A stretch of 34,507 bases of DNA from Chara braunii. Lineage: Eukaryota > Streptophyta > Charophyceae > Charales > Characeae. The stretch is taken from assembly GCA_003427395.1 (NCBI GenBank), contig BFEA01000350.1:342616-377122 (forward strand). Reading direction: 5' to 3'. A program made the translations under genes and the position numbers. The notes beneath the pieces were generated by a model. The model had not been told where the DNA came from and did not search any database. It saw nothing but the letters and a program-made list of their open reading frames with translations. Below, in pieces: positions 1 to 9,459 of the stretch; position 1 is the first letter of the stretch, and every line of letters begins with the position of its first letter.

Positions 1-26
1 TCTCTCTCTCTCTNTCTCTCTNTCTN

Positions 27-98
<72 letters not shown>

Positions 99-172
99 CA
101 CTGTCTCTCTCTCACTGCGTAGTAAGTCTCTCTCACTCCTACTGCGCACTCTCTCACTATTTCTCTCCCTTT
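1..172. repeat. CT microsatellite at window edge
   Basis: Almost pure CT dinucleotides over 1-95, with a few N calls, grade into interrupted CT-rich sequence that ends in a T run near 174-186. The Ns show that the repeat was hard to assemble, so its length is unreliable. Similar CT tracts end the window at 34483-34507. Confidence 0.95.
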
Positions 173-480
173 CTTTTTTTTTTTTTGAACCGATTCACAC
201 TCAGTAAGGAGGTTGACTGTCCCCTGATCTCCAACTTGCTGGGTTCACTCACATAAGCAGTAATATTAAATAAAAGAAATATGAATACAGCAAAAAAAAA
301 AAAAAAAAACTTCTTCTAAGACCACTGCATGCACTCTCACTATTCACAAACGTCCTGCCTCTCCTCCCTGATCCTTCCCTTTAAGAGTTTTGCACGCGCT
401 GGTTTTCCGGTGCTTGCTCTGTATGTTGTCCGTATTCGAGTAAAATCACACGTACCCGATTCTTTATTATCTGCTTAGTC

Positions 481-1015
481 TGGTTGATCATCTTCTTCAA
501 CGAGAATGGTTGATCCCGCTAACTGCACAAATGTCTGATAATCTCTTCAGTGGAAAGTAGCTGGTCCCATCAGCAGTGAGCCTGGCTGATCATCTCATCA
601 GCGGAAAGTAGTTGGTCCCGTCATCAGCGAGCATAACTAATCAGTGGAAAGTAGTTGATCCTGTTATCAGCGGGCGTAGTTGATCATCTCATTAGTGGAA
701 ATTGGCGTCTCATCAACAGCGAGCCTGATTAATCATCTCATCAGCGGAAAGTACCCGGACCCGTCAGCAACGTTCCTGGCTGATCATCTCATCAGCGGAA
801 AGTAGCTGGTCGTGTCATTAGCGAGCATAACTAATCACTGGAAAGTAGTTGATCCTGTCATGAGCGGGTATAGCTGATCTTCTCACCAGTGGACAGTAGT
901 TGGTCCCATCAGCAGCGAGTCTGGTTGATCATCTCACCAGCGGGAAGTAGCTGGTCCCATCAGCAACGAGCCTGGTTGATCATCTCACCAGCGGGAAGTG
1001 ACTGGTCCCATCAAT
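481..1015. repeat. Minisatellite, ~50-bp units with ~190-bp higher-order period
   Basis: The segment repeats a unit of about 50 bp built around TGATCATCTCATCAG, CGGAAAGTAG and TGGTCCC(A/G)TCAGCA. A variant block beginning AGCGAGCATAACTAATCA occurs near 626 and again near 819, giving a longer period of about 193 bp that groups several units. Unit lengths and sequences drift, so this is an old tandem array. No coding potential is apparent and I do not recognise the family. Confidence 0.85.
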
Positions 1016-2287
1016 CTGTGGCGTTGTCGTTGTAGCTTACGTTGATCAGTCTTAGCTGCAGCACGCATGTTTGCCATGGCTGCAGCCCGCTTGGCTAAGT
1101 GAACAGACACTATTCGACACCACTTCTTGGTCACTTCCCTGTTGCATGCCCTCCATGTTCACTTCCTTGCACGCCCACGTTCCCGCCTGCGAACTCGCCT
1201 GGGCAGCAGTTCGTGAGACGATCACACACGCTGCAGCAACGCTCGCCCCGGTCACTCGCTTCAGTGCACCCTGGTCTCCCTGGTGACCTCCATTACCCTC
1301 GAATGTGTGTTTCTCCTTCGGCTAGCCCAACTTATACCCCGCTCACACGACCCCGTCTCTGTCCAAACAGTCCGCGGCTGCTGGCCCAATCCTGCAGTCT
1401 CACTAGCTCCTTGGTCCAAAAAGCCCTAGGATCTCTAGTATCAACCGCCTCAAGCCCGTAGCAACCACTGGGACTGCCTTGGTACCAAGGGTTTTTGGCC
1501 CAGGATCCCTGCTCCAGTACCCGTATCATCTCCGTTGATCTGTGTCAAGTACTGAGCCGCGCCAAACTGCCATATCAGTGTATAAGTTCCACCGATTCGA
1601 CCGCGGATGTAACCATCGAGTTAAAAATCTCACCAAAGTGTCGGAATAAACACCGCTCAATGTTGAGTTTACTATGTTCGGGCATACCATGGAAATCTGG
1701 TAAGTTAAAGGCAACGCACACCCAATAATACTCGATTACAGCAAGGGTAAAATCCTGATAAATTCCGGTAAAAGTCAGCGAGGGAAATTAGATGAACAAT
1801 ATCCGTTTAAATCTGAGAGGATACTTAAACAGGTAACTCGGGGTTAAATTCAACAAGATCGTAGTAAGGCAAAATTTGTTAAATAATAAAATAATCACTT
1901 GTTTTTGTTCTTTTTTATCGTTTTTAATTTTATGTTTATTTCTAATTTCATCATTAAATTACATAAATAGAAAGTCTCATTTTTTCGTCAACGGGTCCGC
2001 GTAGAAAAGACCACGTGAAGGCCTATTAGCATATCCTAGCTCGACGGGTGGCTAGTTCGAAGACACCCTCAAATTTGGGGAAAAGGGCAAGCACCAGGCG
2101 TGGTGGAAGTGGTTATCCAATCTTCAGGATTTGAAGGTCAGTATCGACAGTTGATAAAGGGGATTTCATAATTAATCTCTAGACCCCTAATTTCCCCCGA
2201 CAATTCCAACAAAAATACCCAAAGAATCCTGTTTAGGCGCCCTGTCGAAGCCCCAATTCCCTTTATTTCGGGTGGCCGACTGGTCTG
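1016..2287. other. No recognisable gene
   Basis: This stretch holds only short open frames that match nothing I know. It has a moderately GC-rich part (1050-1530) followed by an AT-rich part (1860-1990). A perfect 14-bp palindrome, CCTTGGTACCAAGG, lies at 1477-1490. I see no RNA gene. Confidence 0.6.
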
Positions 2288-2908
2288 TTGCCGCCCGACA
2301 ATGAGTATCAACGAGACGGTCGGGTGACGACCTACCCTCATAGCCCAAGATATGATCGAGGTCCCGAAGACCTCCGGCATGCAAAAGAGTATCATAAGCA
2401 TCTAGATAGGTATGACCATGTGATCAGGGTCATCGTGATGATGCCAGAGGCACAACGTGAGTCCGGCCTAGGTCCTCAGGATGCTCGGGCATATGGCGGG
2501 TACGGAGGATACAGACGTGTCAAGGATGAACCTTCTTCTCCTCTTAACATATGCGTCTATTGCTGCTCGGATGACCATGTTGGAAGGGATTGCCCTGATC
2601 TTCAGAAGGCAATAGACTATGGCATAGTGAAACTTGAGGACCGAAAGTATGTTAAAGAGACCCACAATTTGAAGGATGTATCTGTATTTCCTTCGAAGAA
2701 GGAGGACGTGGAGGTCAGACGAGCGTTGGTGGATAAGGTAAAGAAGACGGTAAAGAGTCGAAGTGTCATAATCTTCTTACATCCAGGAGACGAGATGTCT
2801 AAAGCGTCCATCCACGTCACCTCTACCAAATCATTGTGGCCTCCTTCGAAGAAGGGAGTTGATCCAGACATAATCATGGTGGATCGAAAGGGAGAGAAAA
2901 AAGAATGA
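2288..2908 (+). pseudogene. Gag fragment with CCHC zinc knuckle (LTR retrotransposon)
   Basis: About 206 codons are open, but the frame starts at TTG with no upstream ATG, so this is a fragment rather than an intact gene. A C-X2-C-X4-H-X4-C zinc knuckle is encoded at 2552-2593 (CVYC, then H, then DC). This is the nucleic-acid-binding motif of retrotransposon nucleocapsids. The region after it is rich in Lys, Asp and Glu, as is common behind Gag knuckles. Gag packages element RNA in cytoplasmic particles in intact members. I infer a Ty3/gypsy-like plant element from the overall style. No flanking LTRs or clear integrase were found. Confidence 0.65.
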
Positions 2909-3430
2909 ATAGTATTATCACCACGAAAGCGAGCCCTTGAGGGAGTTGTCGTTATGACAAAGGTCTTGATGTGAGCGCCTAGTCAACCTAAGCAGTGTTC
3001 CTTATTGGCGGCATCTGGGCCAGTAGGAGAGGAACTCCTATCTCTTACTAGTACGAGCAAAGTGTTTATACCAAGAACGATGCTTATCGATCTCAAACAA
3101 GGAAACCCGATGCCTTTGAACGGTAAGATTTTGATTGATTCAGGACAGATAGCGGATGAGTGTTTTACTGACGATGTCAGTCGTGGCACCCAGGGCTAGA
3201 GTGGACTGTCCTGCGTCAATTTTGACGGTCGAACGGACATCTCTCGAGGTAGGATTTAAGCTCAATAAAGTGGTATCATGGGGACTCTGCTTAACGATGA
3301 AATGGTTCCTCAGAGAGTAGTAGATGATGTTGCGGACTGTCGAGTCCTGTAATCTTGAGGGACGGTTTTCTTCGGTCGACGATTGCAGTTTTGAGAGGAG
3401 AGAAGCACCCTTTGAGTCAGATACATGCTA
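2909..3430 (+). pseudogene. Degenerate continuation of the Gag/protease region
   Basis: After the Gag fragment stops, protein-like sequence continues in broken frames. One open stretch at 3005-3199 ends with ILIDSG, which could be the remnant of a retroelement aspartic protease (Asp-Ser/Thr-Gly). Several stops and frame changes follow through about 3430. The protease assignment rests on three residues and is weak. No reverse transcriptase motif follows, so the element is truncated. Confidence 0.35.
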
Positions 3431-4539
3431 TTTTGACAGATAGGTAAGGCCTCGAAGGGGACGTCGAAAAGAGGTCCGGGCTAACTGTAGGGCGGCCGCA
3501 AACCAGTCGGCTAACCGAAATAAAAGGAATTAGGCCTTCAACCGAACGCCCAATTAAGATTCTGGGGGATTTTTATCAGAACCGTTAAGAAAACTTAGGG
3601 GGTGTAGGGCACACCCTGAATTCTCCCCGATTATCCGCCGATCCTAACCCTTAAACTTGGAAAATCGGACGGAGGTTTCTACCGCTCTTAGGGCCTACCT
3701 TTTCCGCCTCATTTGGGGTTGCTTGTAGAACAGCTGACTGTGGAGGAAGGATACCCTAGTAAGCCCTCTGACAAATTTTTTTACGCTGACCAGATGATGA
3801 GAAATGAGGCCTCAAATTGCATTTGATTTAATGATAAAATTAAAGATAAGTAATAAAATTAAAAATGATAAAGGAAATAAAAACAAATTATTATTTTATT
3901 ATTTAATATTTTTCACTCAATTATGCCTCCATTGATTTTAACCAGATTTTACCTATTTATCTTTCCTCGCGGATTTAAACAAAGTTTATCTATTCACTAT
4001 CTCTCGCTGATTTGGCCGGATTTTTCTATTTACCACCGTTGATATAACCTGGGAATTAATAAGAACGCAATACCCATAATTTACCGGATTTCCATGCCTG
4101 TTTGGTGTCAAGCGGGAGCTCGGGTAGAATTTTTGTTGGGATACCTGATTATTCCACAGTGATAATACGGTTGCTGGTCCGGTATAGGTACGACACATGA
4201 ACTGTTTAACGAGGATGTTGATTTTGGTCTGCGACTTGTCGAAACTCGCTCTAATCCAATGTGATTCTTTTGATACGGAACGACAGTCTGGCCACGACGA
4301 AATAGTAGTTGGTTCGATGTTGATACGGTTCGTGGTGGGCAAGGACTGTTGTTCCACGGTACAAGCTACATGAACATAAAGGAACTAATGAAATTCGTCT
4401 GGTTAAGGCATTCAATTATCCGGTACTGGTTTCGAATTGCGACATGTTTGTGCTATCCATACCGACTGGTGACACTGATTCTCACGCTGCTCACTTGATT
4501 CGGCGGTTTGAGTTTGAAATATTGAAAACCTCCTCTGTC
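3431..4539. other. No recognisable gene; AT-rich stretch inside
   Basis: An AT-rich block at about 3780-3960 is flanked by sequence with only short open frames. A 123-codon frame on the minus strand (3986-4357) has no motif I recognise and no codon pattern that distinguishes it from chance. Confidence 0.5.
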
Positions 4540-4596
4540 TACTGTGACATCATTTTCCTTTTCACTGGTGAGGGCTCTTCTATAAATTTTATTGGG

Positions 4597-4889
4597 TCCA
4601 CTGGGCCAACAAACAGTACTGTTGTACCCACGTAGGTCCTACAGTCCCAGTACTATGCGCCCCTCTAGGGCCCACAGCCTCTCGGGCTACTGGGATAAAA
4701 AGCAAACCGGAGGAAAGAAAAGGGGCATTCGGGGACTACTGGACAAAAGGGAACGGTGCGCACGGACTGCGACCGCAGAGAACGCAGCGGACGGGTCTGT
4801 GGCATCCCGTATCCCCTCGTGGGGCGGTTGTGGTCAACACAAGCTCACAGAAGGTTGAAGGAGCACACAGTGATGGGGCACGTTCACTG
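4597..4889 (+). repeat. ~290-bp direct repeat, copy A
   Basis: This copy closely matches 5586-5877. Shared landmarks are GTACTGTTGTACCCACGTAGG, read without its last base, near the start and GTGATGGGGCACGTT at the end, with conserved blocks throughout. It is also flanked on each side by a shorter repeat (about 4535-4588 and 4885-4937, sharing TTTTCA then TAGTGAGGGCTCT or TGGTGAGGGCTCT), so copy A sits inside a tandem duplication of about 350 bp. No TG...CA ends or primer-binding site were found, so I do not call it an LTR. Confidence 0.8.
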
Positions 4890-4940
4890 TGGCGTAATTT
4901 TTCTTTTCATTAGTGAGGGCTCTGTTATGAATTTAAACCA

Positions 4941-5081
4941 TCGGTCCTCCTAACGTCAGACAACCTCAGGGGTACCGGTAGCGCCATTTCACGACGGGTA
5001 CCGATAGTACAGCGTGGAAAATCGGTCCTCCTTACGTTAGAAAACTTCAGGGGTACCGGTAACGCCGTTTCACGACGGGCG
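4941..5081 (+). repeat. 81-bp tandem duplication
   Basis: Two copies start with TCGGTCCTCC at 4941 and 5022, exactly 81 bp apart. Both contain CAGGGGTACCGGTA and end with TTTCACGACGGG. Differences are scattered substitutions. It lies between the two ~290-bp direct repeats. Confidence 0.85.
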
Positions 5082-5090
5082 GGCCTCCGT

Positions 5091-5510
5091 ACGGAATTTG
5101 CGACAAAAATCGGAAATAAACCAAATCGGCGCGGCGAATATTTCACCGTCAAAATCATTTTTTTCTTCTGATATTTTTTTCGGAAAGATCACGACCTAAT
5201 CTACGGATCCTCAAATTTTCAGACATTTTGATGGTTTTTTCTGAGCACAAAAAATCGTCAAAGTAGCCACTTGCAAAATGGCGGGATTGGACCTGTCCAT
5301 ACGGAATTTGCAACAAAAATCGGAAATAAACCAAATCGGTGTGGCAAATATTTCACCGTCAAAATGATTTTGTTTTTTTTCTGATATTTTTTCCTGAAAG
5401 ATCACGACCTAATCTACGGACCCTCAAATGTTCATACATTTTTATGGTTTTTTCTGATCACAAAAAATCGGCAAAGTTGCCGCTTGCAAAATGGCGGGAT
5501 TGGACCCGTC
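5091..5510 (+). repeat. 210-bp tandem duplication
   Basis: Two head-to-tail copies begin with ACGGAATTTG at 5091 and 5301. Both carry AAATCGGAAATAAACCAAAT, ATTTCACCGTCAAAAT, GATCACGACCTAATCTACGG and CTTGCAAAATGGCGGGATTG. Short fragments of the unit edge (CTCCGTAC) lie just outside each end, which hints at further partial copies. I see no protein function. Confidence 0.9.
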
Positions 5511-5585
5511 GCCCCTCCGTACAACCCGGCCCTAACTCACAGGGACTAGGGGTTTTCTGTGGCGGGGGGACCGGTGGTTTAATTA

Positions 5586-5877
5586 GGCCACAAAGCCAGC
5601 AAACGGTACTGTTGTACCCACGTAGGTCCTACGGTCCCAGTATTGTGCGCCCCTCCAGGGCCCACAACCTCTCGAGCTACTGGGATAAAGAGCAGATTAG
5701 AGGGAAAAAAAAGGGCATTCGGGGACTGAGGGACCAAAGGGAACGGTGCGCACGGACTACGACCGCAGAGAACGCAGCGAACGGGTTTGTGGCATCCCGT
5801 ACCTGCTTGTGAGGCGGATGTGGTCAACAGAAGCTCACGGGAGGTTAAAGGAGCACGTCGTGATGGGGCACGTTTAC
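5586..5877 (+). repeat. ~290-bp direct repeat, copy B
   Basis: Second copy of the repeat at 4597-4889, in the same orientation about 990 bp downstream. Together the copies bracket the 81-bp and 210-bp duplications. This arrangement could be a small non-autonomous element with terminal direct repeats, or a layered segmental duplication. The ends do not decide between them. Confidence 0.8.
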
Positions 5878-6194
5878 TAGTAAGAGACAAGGAGAGAAAA
5901 ACGATTAATGGAGTGATGGGTGAAGTGGGCTGGTCGATGTGATTACGTGTGTGTAACGTAGCTAGCGGACAAGTACAAGTGAGACGCAATGTGGGAAAAG
6001 GAGAGAAGAAGTTAGATCCCTTGTTTTCTGGATGCATCAATTTGCCTTCGATCACGTCTGGGTATGCAGTGTGGTGAAGACGGAAACAAAGAGAAGATCT
6101 GAGTGTGAGAGGGTTGCTTGCTGTTGCGTTTCCATTGAGTGTTTTTTTTCCAATTCAGGGAGACTGAAGTGCACTAAGAGAGAACTGCACGCTA

Positions 6195-6583
6195 CTGATT
6201 GGCTGTAGAAAAAAAATATTCATTTATTTATTTATTTTTGTCAGTCACTGAGGGTTTCTTCCTATGAGAGGGTCGCACACTTTGTTACCACTGATTGGCT
6301 GTAAAGAAAAGTATTTATTTATTTACGTATTTTTGCCAACCACTAAGGGTTTCTTCCTGTGAGAGGGTTGGATACTGCATACCCACTGATTGGCTGTTAA
6401 AAAAAATTATTTATTTATTTATTTATTCTTGCCAATCACTGAGGGTTTTCCCCGTGTGAGGGGGTTGCACACTGCGTTCCCATTGATTGGCCGTAAAAAA
6501 AAATATTTATTTATTTATTTATTTATTTATTATTGTCAATCACTGAGGGTTTCTCCCTGTGAGAAGGTTGCACACTGCGTTTC
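6195..6583. repeat. Satellite block 1: ~97-bp units with ATTT expansions
   Basis: Four units begin with ACTGATTGGCTG or a variant near 6195, 6290, 6384 and 6482. Each contains a run of A, then (ATTT)n of different length, then CACTGAGGGTTT and GAGAGGGTTGCACAC. The unit is the same core as in block 2, with an internal ATTT microsatellite inserted and expanded. Confidence 0.85.
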
Positions 6584-7060
6584 CACTGATTGGTCCTTGT
6601 CAACCAAGGAGGACTCAAATTCCTTATGAGAGGGTTGCATGCTTGTTGTGTTTCCATTGATTAGTCCTTGTCAATCAAGGGAGACTTAAGTTCCCTGTGA
6701 GAGGGTTGCACACTGTGTTCCCACTGATTGGTCCTTGTGAATCAAGGGAGACTCAAGTTCATTGTGAGAGGGTTGCATGCTTACCGCGTTTCCACTGATT
6801 GGTCCTTGTCAACCAAGGAGGACTCAAGTTCCTTGTGAGAGGGTTGCATGCTTGTTGTGTTTCCACTGATTGGTCCTTGTCAATCAAGGGAGACTAAAGT
6901 TCCCTGTGAGAGGGTTGCACACTGCGTTTCCGCTGATTGGTCCTTGTGAATCAAGGGAGAGCTAAGTTCCTTGTGAGACGGTTGCATGCTTGCTACGTTT
7001 CCACTGATTAGTCCTTATCAATCAAGGGGGACTCAAGTTCCTTGTTAGGGGTTTTTCAAT
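6584..7060. repeat. Satellite block 2: ~70-bp units in a 209-bp trimer
   Basis: Units start with ACTGATTGGTCCTTGT near 6584, 6656, 6723, 6793, 6864, 6932 and 7003. Sequence variants show a trimeric higher-order repeat. Units 1 and 4 share CAACCAAGGAGG, units 2 and 5 share the short GCACACTG end, and units 3 and 6 share GTGAATCAAGG. The period is 209-210 bp. Each unit has the inverted pair CCTTG...CAAGG. Confidence 0.88.
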
Positions 7061-7560
7061 CCCATGAGAGAGGACCGTATCGCACTGCTCTGTTGATTGA
7101 TGGAAAACGCCCTATTATTGAAGTCTTTAATTTGGAAATATTTCTGAATCAGTAATGGACTTTGAAAGAACGGACAATCAGAGGAGTTTTTAGTGCCCTA
7201 AGAGAGGACTGCGTCACGTTACTCAACCAATTGATTGACATAGCCCATTTATTGAATTACTTAATCCGGGAAGATTTCAAAATTTGCATTCTACCTAAAA
7301 AGAACAGACAATCAGAGGAGTTTCGAGTACTCAGAGAGAGGACCATATGAAACTGCCCTGCTGATTGATGGAAAAATGTCATTTATTGAATTATTTAGCT
7401 TGAGAATGTTTTTGAAATCTTCAATCTAGCTCGACAGTGTGGACAGTCAGTGAAATTTCGAATGCCCTGAGAGAGTGTATTGTCACACTACACCGCGCAT
7501 TGATTGACAACTTCATTAATTAATTCAATTAATTCGGAACAAATGTCATGAAAGAAGCTG
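7061..7560. repeat. Satellite block 3: ~135-bp units
   Basis: Four diverged units carry GAGAGAGGACC-like motifs near 7065, 7201, 7333 and 7471. Most share GATTGATGG or GATTGACA and CAATCAGAGGAGTTT. The GATTG and GAGAGG cores link them to blocks 1 and 2, so the three blocks look like stages of one satellite family. Confidence 0.75.
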
Positions 7561-7702
7561 CATTGCAAGACTCCACTGATAGACTGAGAAGATAGTTTGT
7601 TAATTTGACTATATTTCAAAACGATCTGCCCACTAGGGGTGTTGGGATAGCCTAAGATGAAATGAGTCAGATAATGGTGTGGTAAAAAAAACTCCGGCTT
7701 AG

Positions 7703-7705
<3 letters not shown>

Positions 7706-7767
<62 letters not shown>

Positions 7768-7785
7768 TAGAGAGAGAGAGAGGCT
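7706..7785. repeat. GATA then GA microsatellite
   Basis: About ten GATA (AGAT) units at 7706-7748 run directly into GA dinucleotides to about 7783, with a short GT run at 7945-7958 and another GA run at 7972-7985. Frames that read through here give only low-complexity peptides. Confidence 0.95.
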
Positions 7786-8344
7786 GAAAAGAGTGAGAAA
7801 TGTTGCACCCAACTGACGTTGAAGCGATGTGATTTCTGACCAATGCTCTGAGTGTCAACATGAAGAGGTTCGGTGGGAGTAACACAGTGCTCCGAATGTC
7901 CAAGGAAAGAGATACAACCAAGAGCGGGAAAATAGCAGAAGTGAGTGTGTGTGTGTGCCCACACAAAGACATAGAGAGAGAGAGAAAGTCGAGGATAGGG
8001 GTCTCCAGCAAGAGCAACATTACACTTTGAAAAGTGTCTCTGAACTGCTATAGGAAATATGAGTTTGTTTCCACACAGGCTTCCGACATGCGTACTTATT
8101 AGAGTTCATTGCTCCTAAAAGACATTGTCAATCAAAGATCAGACAACGGATTCTTCAGGGGGACTTCAAATCGCAGGGTTTCACCGTTCCAATTTTCGAA
8201 TGGTCGGGATTTTGACATAATGTTGCTAACTGTAAGACCACCTTTCTCTTTTAAAATGCGGTAATTTCGTGCATAACCATCTGTTGGTCTCAGCTAAGTG
8301 GTACTGGAAGCATATCACTCGATTGATAACAAGAACTCTTATTT

Positions 8345-8345
<1 letters not shown>

Positions 8346-8377
<32 letters not shown>

Positions 8378-8378
8378 C
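8346..8378. repeat. TA microsatellite, left
   Basis: TA dinucleotides with one G interruption. With the second TA tract at 8484-8506 it flanks a 105-nt unique segment that holds the hammerhead-like core. Confidence 0.95.
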
Positions 8379-8446
8379 GTCACAAACAGAACTGCCCGGT
8401 AAAACCGTAGGCAGAGAGAGAGAAGAGGACAACAAACGAGGGGCTG

Positions 8447-8484
8447 TGACAAACTGTTTCGTCGGAGTTTCACCGACTCATCAG
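8447..8484 (-). ncRNA. Hammerhead ribozyme-like core (type I arrangement, stem I missing)
   Basis: Read on the minus strand from 8484, the sequence gives CTGATGA (8484-8478), GTCGG (8477-8473), a 7-nt loop, CCGAC (8465-8461) and GAAA (8460-8457). It then gives a possible 3-bp stem III with a 3-nt loop and a GTC cleavage triplet ending at 8448. Every invariant nucleotide of the hammerhead core is present, and the 5-bp stem II is perfect with the required G-C closing pair. Short stem III type I hammerheads are known from Penelope-like elements and retrozymes. Stem I is not seen: the sequence before CTGATGA is a TA run and that after the cleavage site is ACAGCCCC. It may be a decayed or incomplete copy. 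Confidence 0.55.
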
Positions 8485-8506
8485 TATATATATATATATA
8501 TATATT
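8484..8506. repeat. TA microsatellite, right
   Basis: TA dinucleotides immediately next to the hammerhead core, followed by TTATTATTA. It could pair with the left TA tract and close the intervening segment. Confidence 0.95.
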
Positions 8507-9070
8507 ATTATTACTTTATTCATAATACCACTGGAAAATAAATCACAGGGGTTTGAAAAATATATAAATACTTATATAATCAAATTTGAGTTTCCGCAGT
8601 GATGACGTTTGCGGAGAACTAAGCGCAGATCTACGGCCTAAACAGTTTATTTTATTTTATTTTATATTTGATTAACTTCAATGTATAGAAGAAACCCCCA
8701 GCTTTATCTTTCGAGTAAGAGCGTGACAAGCTAATTGAACATCCACTCCCCTGTTGTGTTGCTGAGGGTCCCGGTGGGTGACACAAGATGTAGCCCCAGA
8801 CTTCAGCAGTCCAACAGCCTTCCCTCCTCAGGTTTCCTCACAACGTGTCTCTACTGGTCCCGCTGGCTCGTGCACTGTGCCACGTGGCTCTGAAAAGGGA
8901 AAAAAAATAGCCTGACGCGTGGGTCCCTACTCATTCACGAGTGTTACGCAACACGGTTCACCGTACGTACCACAAGAAGGACCTTTCTCAATTTTTTCTC
9001 ACTATTTCACGGTTGAACTTTCCTATCCAACATCCACTTCAATATGATAAGGAGCTGATTAGTTGTATTC

Positions 9071-9073
<3 letters not shown>
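8507..9073. other. No recognisable gene
   Basis: Mixed-composition sequence with a TTTTA-repeat patch near 8649-8664. No motif, RNA gene or long frame could be supported. Confidence 0.5.
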
Positions 9074-9105
<32 letters not shown>

Positions 9106-9126
9106 CATTTTTTTTTTTTTTTTTTT
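9074..9126. repeat. Long poly(T) tract
   Basis: A run of 32 T, then CA, then 19 T. It could be the poly(A) tail of a minus-strand retrocopy, but no matching retrocopy body was recognised to its right on the minus strand. It lies 5' of the reverse transcriptase remnant. Confidence 0.9.
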
Positions 9127-9459
9127 CCTTTTTCTCACGATCCTCCTTTCCATGCAACACTTATATTTTGCATACTTGTTTTGATCGACGGAATGGGCTA
9201 GTCCGCTTTCCGATTGACCATAACCCGGGGAACACTTTTGTATGTTATCCCCGAGTGTTCTTTGAGGGTATGGATAAGTTGTTTATTCGAAATTGAATCT
9301 TTCTGCTTATAAAGAACGAACAAACTAATGTGCTGCATCGATGTCATATTGGTTATATGAATGAGAAATTTGATAGGTTCGGTAAGTGGGATAAGCAAGA
9401 CAGGTTTGATGATGCATACAATTTTTTCAAACATTAGTATGCCAGTCGTTGGAGACCAA

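Noticed and set aside
481-1015. Hammerhead-like words (CTGATCA...GGAAAG) in the minisatellite
   Set aside because: The core Gly position base G8 is C, and no stem II can form between the two words.
1052-1530. Overlapping 60-120-codon frames in GC-rich sequence
   Set aside because: They overlap on both strands, with no motif and no consistent codon bias.
4597-5877. The ~290-bp repeats as LTRs of a small retrotransposon
   Set aside because: There are no TG/CA ends, primer-binding site, polypurine tract or target duplication, and a 50-bp repeat brackets only copy A.
6195-7560. CRISPR-like array
   Set aside because: Units are contiguous tandem repeats with no unique spacers, and the window is eukaryotic.
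7488-8020. Minus-strand frames of 117-158 codons
   Set aside because: Their length comes from reading through the GATA/GA microsatellite (Leu/Ser and Tyr/Ile/Ser repeats).
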